DNA of 58,346 nt from Hydrogenophaga sp. (GTDB taxonomy: Bacteria > Pseudomonadota > Gammaproteobacteria > Burkholderiales > Burkholderiaceae_C). Position numbers and translations under genes: made by a program. Shown here piece after piece: positions 56,446 to 58,346 of this stretch. The stretch spans positions 1 to 58,346 of the forward strand of contig JAABQG010000018.1 in NCBI GenBank assembly GCA_011391595.1, read 5' to 3'. How positions within the stretch are numbered: position 1 is the stretch's first letter; each line of letters starts with the position of its first letter. Under the pieces are notes generated by a model. That model made no database searches and was not told where the DNA came from. It saw only the letters and a list, made by a program, of their open reading frames with translations.

Positions 56446-56471
56446 CTTGTCAGGGTGGCTTGGAGGCTGGC

Positions 56472-58343
56472 CTACTTGCGCGCTGGCGGCACATCCGTAC
56501 AAGACCCATGCGCAATCTCCGCCGCCATACCGATGCTCTCTCCCAGAGTAGGGTGCGGGTGAATCGTCTTTCCGATGTCGATGGCATCAGCGCCCATCTC
56601 GATGGCCAGCGCCACTTCGCCGATCATGTCGCCCGCATGCGTGCCGACCATGCCGCCGCCCAGGATCTTGCCGTGGCCGTGCGCTTCTGGGCTGTCGTCG
56701 AACAGCAGCTTGGTGACCCCTTCGTCCCGGCCGTTGGCAATCGCGCGGCCAGAGGCCGTCCAGGGGAACAGGCCCTTCTTGACCTTGATGCCCTGCGCCT
56801 TGGCCTGATCTTCCGTGAGGCCGACCCAGGCCACCTCGGGGTCGGTGTAGGCCACGGACGCAATGACGCGGGCATTGAAGGCGGCGGCTGCCAGTTCCTT
56901 GTTGCCCTGCAGTTCACCCGCAATGACTTCGGCCGCCACATGCGCCTCGTGCACCGCCTTGTGCGCCAGCATGGGCTGGCCGACGATGTCGCCGATGGCG
57001 AAGATATGCGGCACGTTGGTGCGCATCTGGATGTCGACGTTGATGAAGCCACGGTCCGTCACGGCCACGCCAGCCTTGTCGGCGGCGATCTTCTTGCCGT
57101 TGGGTGTGCGGCCCACGGCCTGCAGCACCAGGTCATAGGTCTGCGGTGCGGGGGCCGCAACGCTTGCGTTGCTTCCAGCCTCGCCCTCCTCCGCCGACGC
57201 AAACGTCACCTCGATACCCGCCGGTGTGGCCTTGGCGCCCACCGTCTTGGTCTTGAGCATGATGTTGTCGAAGCGCTTGGCATTCATCTTCTGCCAGATC
57301 TTGACCAGGTCGCGGTCGGCGCCCTGCATCAGGCCGTCGAGCATTTCCACCACGTCCAGGCGCGCGCCCAGCGTGCTGTAGACCGTGCCCATCTCCAGGC
57401 CGATGATGCCGCCGCCCAGAATCAGCATGCGCTTGGGCACTTCCTTCAGGGCCAGCGCGCCGGTGCTGTCCACCACGCGCGGATCGTCGGGCATGAAGGG
57501 CAGGCGCACGGCTTGCGAGCCCGCAGCGATGATGGCCTTCTTGAAGGCGATGGTCTGGGTCTTGCCGGTTTTTTCCTGGCTGGTGCCGGTGGTTTCCTCG
57601 ACCTGCACATGGTTGGCACCGACGAAGGCGCCGTAACCTCGCACGATGGTCACCTTGCGCATCTTGGCCATGGCGGCCAGGCCGCCGGTGAGCTTGCCGA
57701 TGACCTTTTCCTTGTGGCCGCGCAAGGTGTCGATGTTGACCTTGGGGGCACCGAATTCAATGCCCAGAGCGCCGAGGTGGCTGACCTCGTCCATCACGGC
57801 GGCCACGTGCAGCAGCGCCTTGGACGGGATGCAGCCCACGTTCAGGCAGACGCCGCCGAGTTGGGCGTAGCGTTCGACCAACACCACCTTGAGGCCAAGG
57901 TCGGCCGCGCGGAAGGCCGCCGAGTAGCCGCCGGGGCCGGCGCCCAGCACCAGCACGTCGCACTCCAGGTCGGCAGCGCCCGCGAAGCTGGCCGCTTCAG
58001 GCGCTGGAGAAGCCGCAACATTGATAGCAGATTGTGACCCAGGGACGCTGGGAAGAGGCTGTTTTTGTTCAGAAACAGGTGCGGGAGCCGGTGCGGCGGC
58101 CCCTGCGGCCGCTTCGAGCATCAACACCACCGTGCCCTCGGCCACCTTGTCGCCCAGCTTGACCTTGAGTTCCTTGACGACGCCCGCATGGCTCGACGGG
58201 ATTTCCATCGACGCCTTGTCGCTCTCCACGGTGATCAGGCTCTGCTCGGCCTTGATCGTGTCGCCGGGCTTGACCAGCAGTTCGATGACGGTCACTTCGG
58301 AAAAATCGCCGATGTCCGGCACTTTGATGTCTATCAGGCTCAT
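56472..58343 (-). CDS. lpdA: Dihydrolipoamide dehydrogenase with N-terminal lipoyl domain (E3 of pyruvate dehydrogenase)
   Basis: The 623-residue protein carries a lipoyl domain (lipoylated K43 in [10 protein letters not shown]), a flexible Ala/Pro linker, then the E3 flavoprotein: FAD motif [15 protein letters not shown], redox disulfide C166/C171 ([13 protein letters not shown]), [18 protein letters not shown] for NAD, and the C-terminal HPHPTLGE active-site His-Glu. It reoxidises dihydrolipoyl groups with NAD+. The ATG at 58343 is three bases from the window edge, so upstream PDH genes may lie beyond. The linker (residues ~91-108) is encoded by a palindromic repeat (58021-58071). A truncated diverged copy lies at 54366. 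Confidence 0.96.
   Translation of the reverse strand: MSLIDIKVPDIGDFSEVTVIELLVKPGDTIKAEQSLITVESDKASMEIPSSHAGVVKELKVKLGDKVAEGTVVLMLEAAAGAAAPAPAPVSEQKQPLPSVPGSQSAINVAASPAPEAASFAGAADLECDVLVLGAGPGGYSAAFRAADLGLKVVLVERYAQLGGVCLNVGCIPSKALLHVAAVMDEVSHLGALGIEFGAPKVNIDTLRGHKEKVIGKLTGGLAAMAKMRKVTIVRGYGAFVGANHVQVEETTGTSQEKTGKTQTIAFKKAIIAAGSQAVRLPFMPDDPRVVDSTGALALKEVPKRMLILGGGIIGLEMGTVYSTLGARLDVVEMLDGLMQGADRDLVKIWQKMNAKRFDNIMLKTKTVGAKATPAGIEVTFASAEEGEAGSNASVAAPAPQTYDLVLQAVGRTPNGKKIAADKAGVAVTDRGFINVDIQMRTNVPHIFAIGDIVGQPMLAHKAVHEAHVAAEVIAGELQGNKELAAAAFNARVIASVAYTDPEVAWVGLTEDQAKAQGIKVKKGLFPWTASGRAIANGRDEGVTKLLFDDSPEAHGHGKILGGGMVGTHAGDMIGEVALAIEMGADAIDIGKTIHPHPTLGESIGMAAEIAHGSCTDVPPARK
58021..58071 (+). repeat. 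~50-nt palindromic repeat, copy E, inside lpdA
   Basis: It reads TTGATAGCAGATTGTGACCC, then AGGGACGCTGGGAAGAGGC and TGTTTTTGTTC. It is in frame in the lpdA linker between the lipoyl and FAD domains and matches copies at 7671, 20213, 28521 and 32221. Confidence 0.75.
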
Positions 58344-58346
58344 GGT

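Noticed and set aside
54366-56471. Integrative element using lpdA as attachment site
   Set aside because: The two lpd ends differ at many positions, there is no integrase gene, and the transposase present is a decayed DDE type, so site-specific integration is not supported.

Overview
The window reads as chromosomal DNA of a GC-rich betaproteobacterium, most likely a member of the Comamonadaceae (order Burkholderiales). The reasons are inference from gene content: a PHA synthase, tripartite TRAP uptake, a dnaX-ybaB-recR cluster, a lipoyl-domain-fused dihydrolipoamide dehydrogenase, a membrane pyrophosphatase with an OmpA-like tail, and short dispersed palindromic repeats of the kind common in that family. 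No tRNA, rRNA, CRISPR array or intact mobile element was found.

Layout. 1-5174: signal transduction, with a partial PAS/HisKA_3 kinase and a NarL-type regulator facing a hybrid kinase and a receiver-only protein. 5483-7597: a free-standing DUF2126 protein. 7598-9310: a gene-poor stretch with two decayed IS91-type transposase pieces around a small DsrE-like lipoprotein. 9311-18458: a catabolic region. A GntR regulator diverges from a Rieske oxygenase, a glutamine-synthetase-like ligase, a [2Fe-2S] ferredoxin and a small monooxygenase-fold protein; a MarR regulator then diverges from a fumarylpyruvate-hydrolase-like enzyme and a TRAP transporter. 18561-29356: Nudix, alpha/beta hydrolase, soluble and membrane pyrophosphatases, a YhgE/Pip-like membrane protein, an MFS carrier, an aldehyde dehydrogenase and an SDR. 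29421-32715: moaA-mobA-moeA. 32809-38978: mgtA, a PaaK/CapK-like ligase and a PHA synthase preceded by a perfect FNR-type site. 39009-43680: an RND efflux pump. 43860-49030: rnhA, a methyltransferase, gloB, mltD, an ABC binding protein and a MAPEG protein. 49125-51909: recR-ybaB-dnaX. 52363-52460: the 4.5S SRP RNA. 52503-58343: DUF2726 and MliC-like proteins, then a mosaic of a truncated second lpd, an IS1380-type remnant and a threonine dehydratase, ending in the intact lpdA.

Working together. 10144-18458 looks like one uptake and breakdown module: a TRAP carrier imports an organic acid, a Rieske oxygenase with its ferredoxin hydroxylates an aromatic substrate, a GS-like ligase may gamma-glutamylate an amine, and the FAA-family hydrolase would finish a gentisate-type ring cleavage. 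The substrate is unknown.

The most unusual sequence-level feature is a set of short repeat families. A ~50-nt palindromic element (core CCATTCCACGCTGGGAATGG) occurs at least five times, with a sixth looser copy, and sits in frame inside moeA, lpdA and probably the ferredoxin gene. moeA also carries a second ~80-nt element in frame. dnaX carries a run of nine A residues where frameshifting in either direction gives a gamma-length product.
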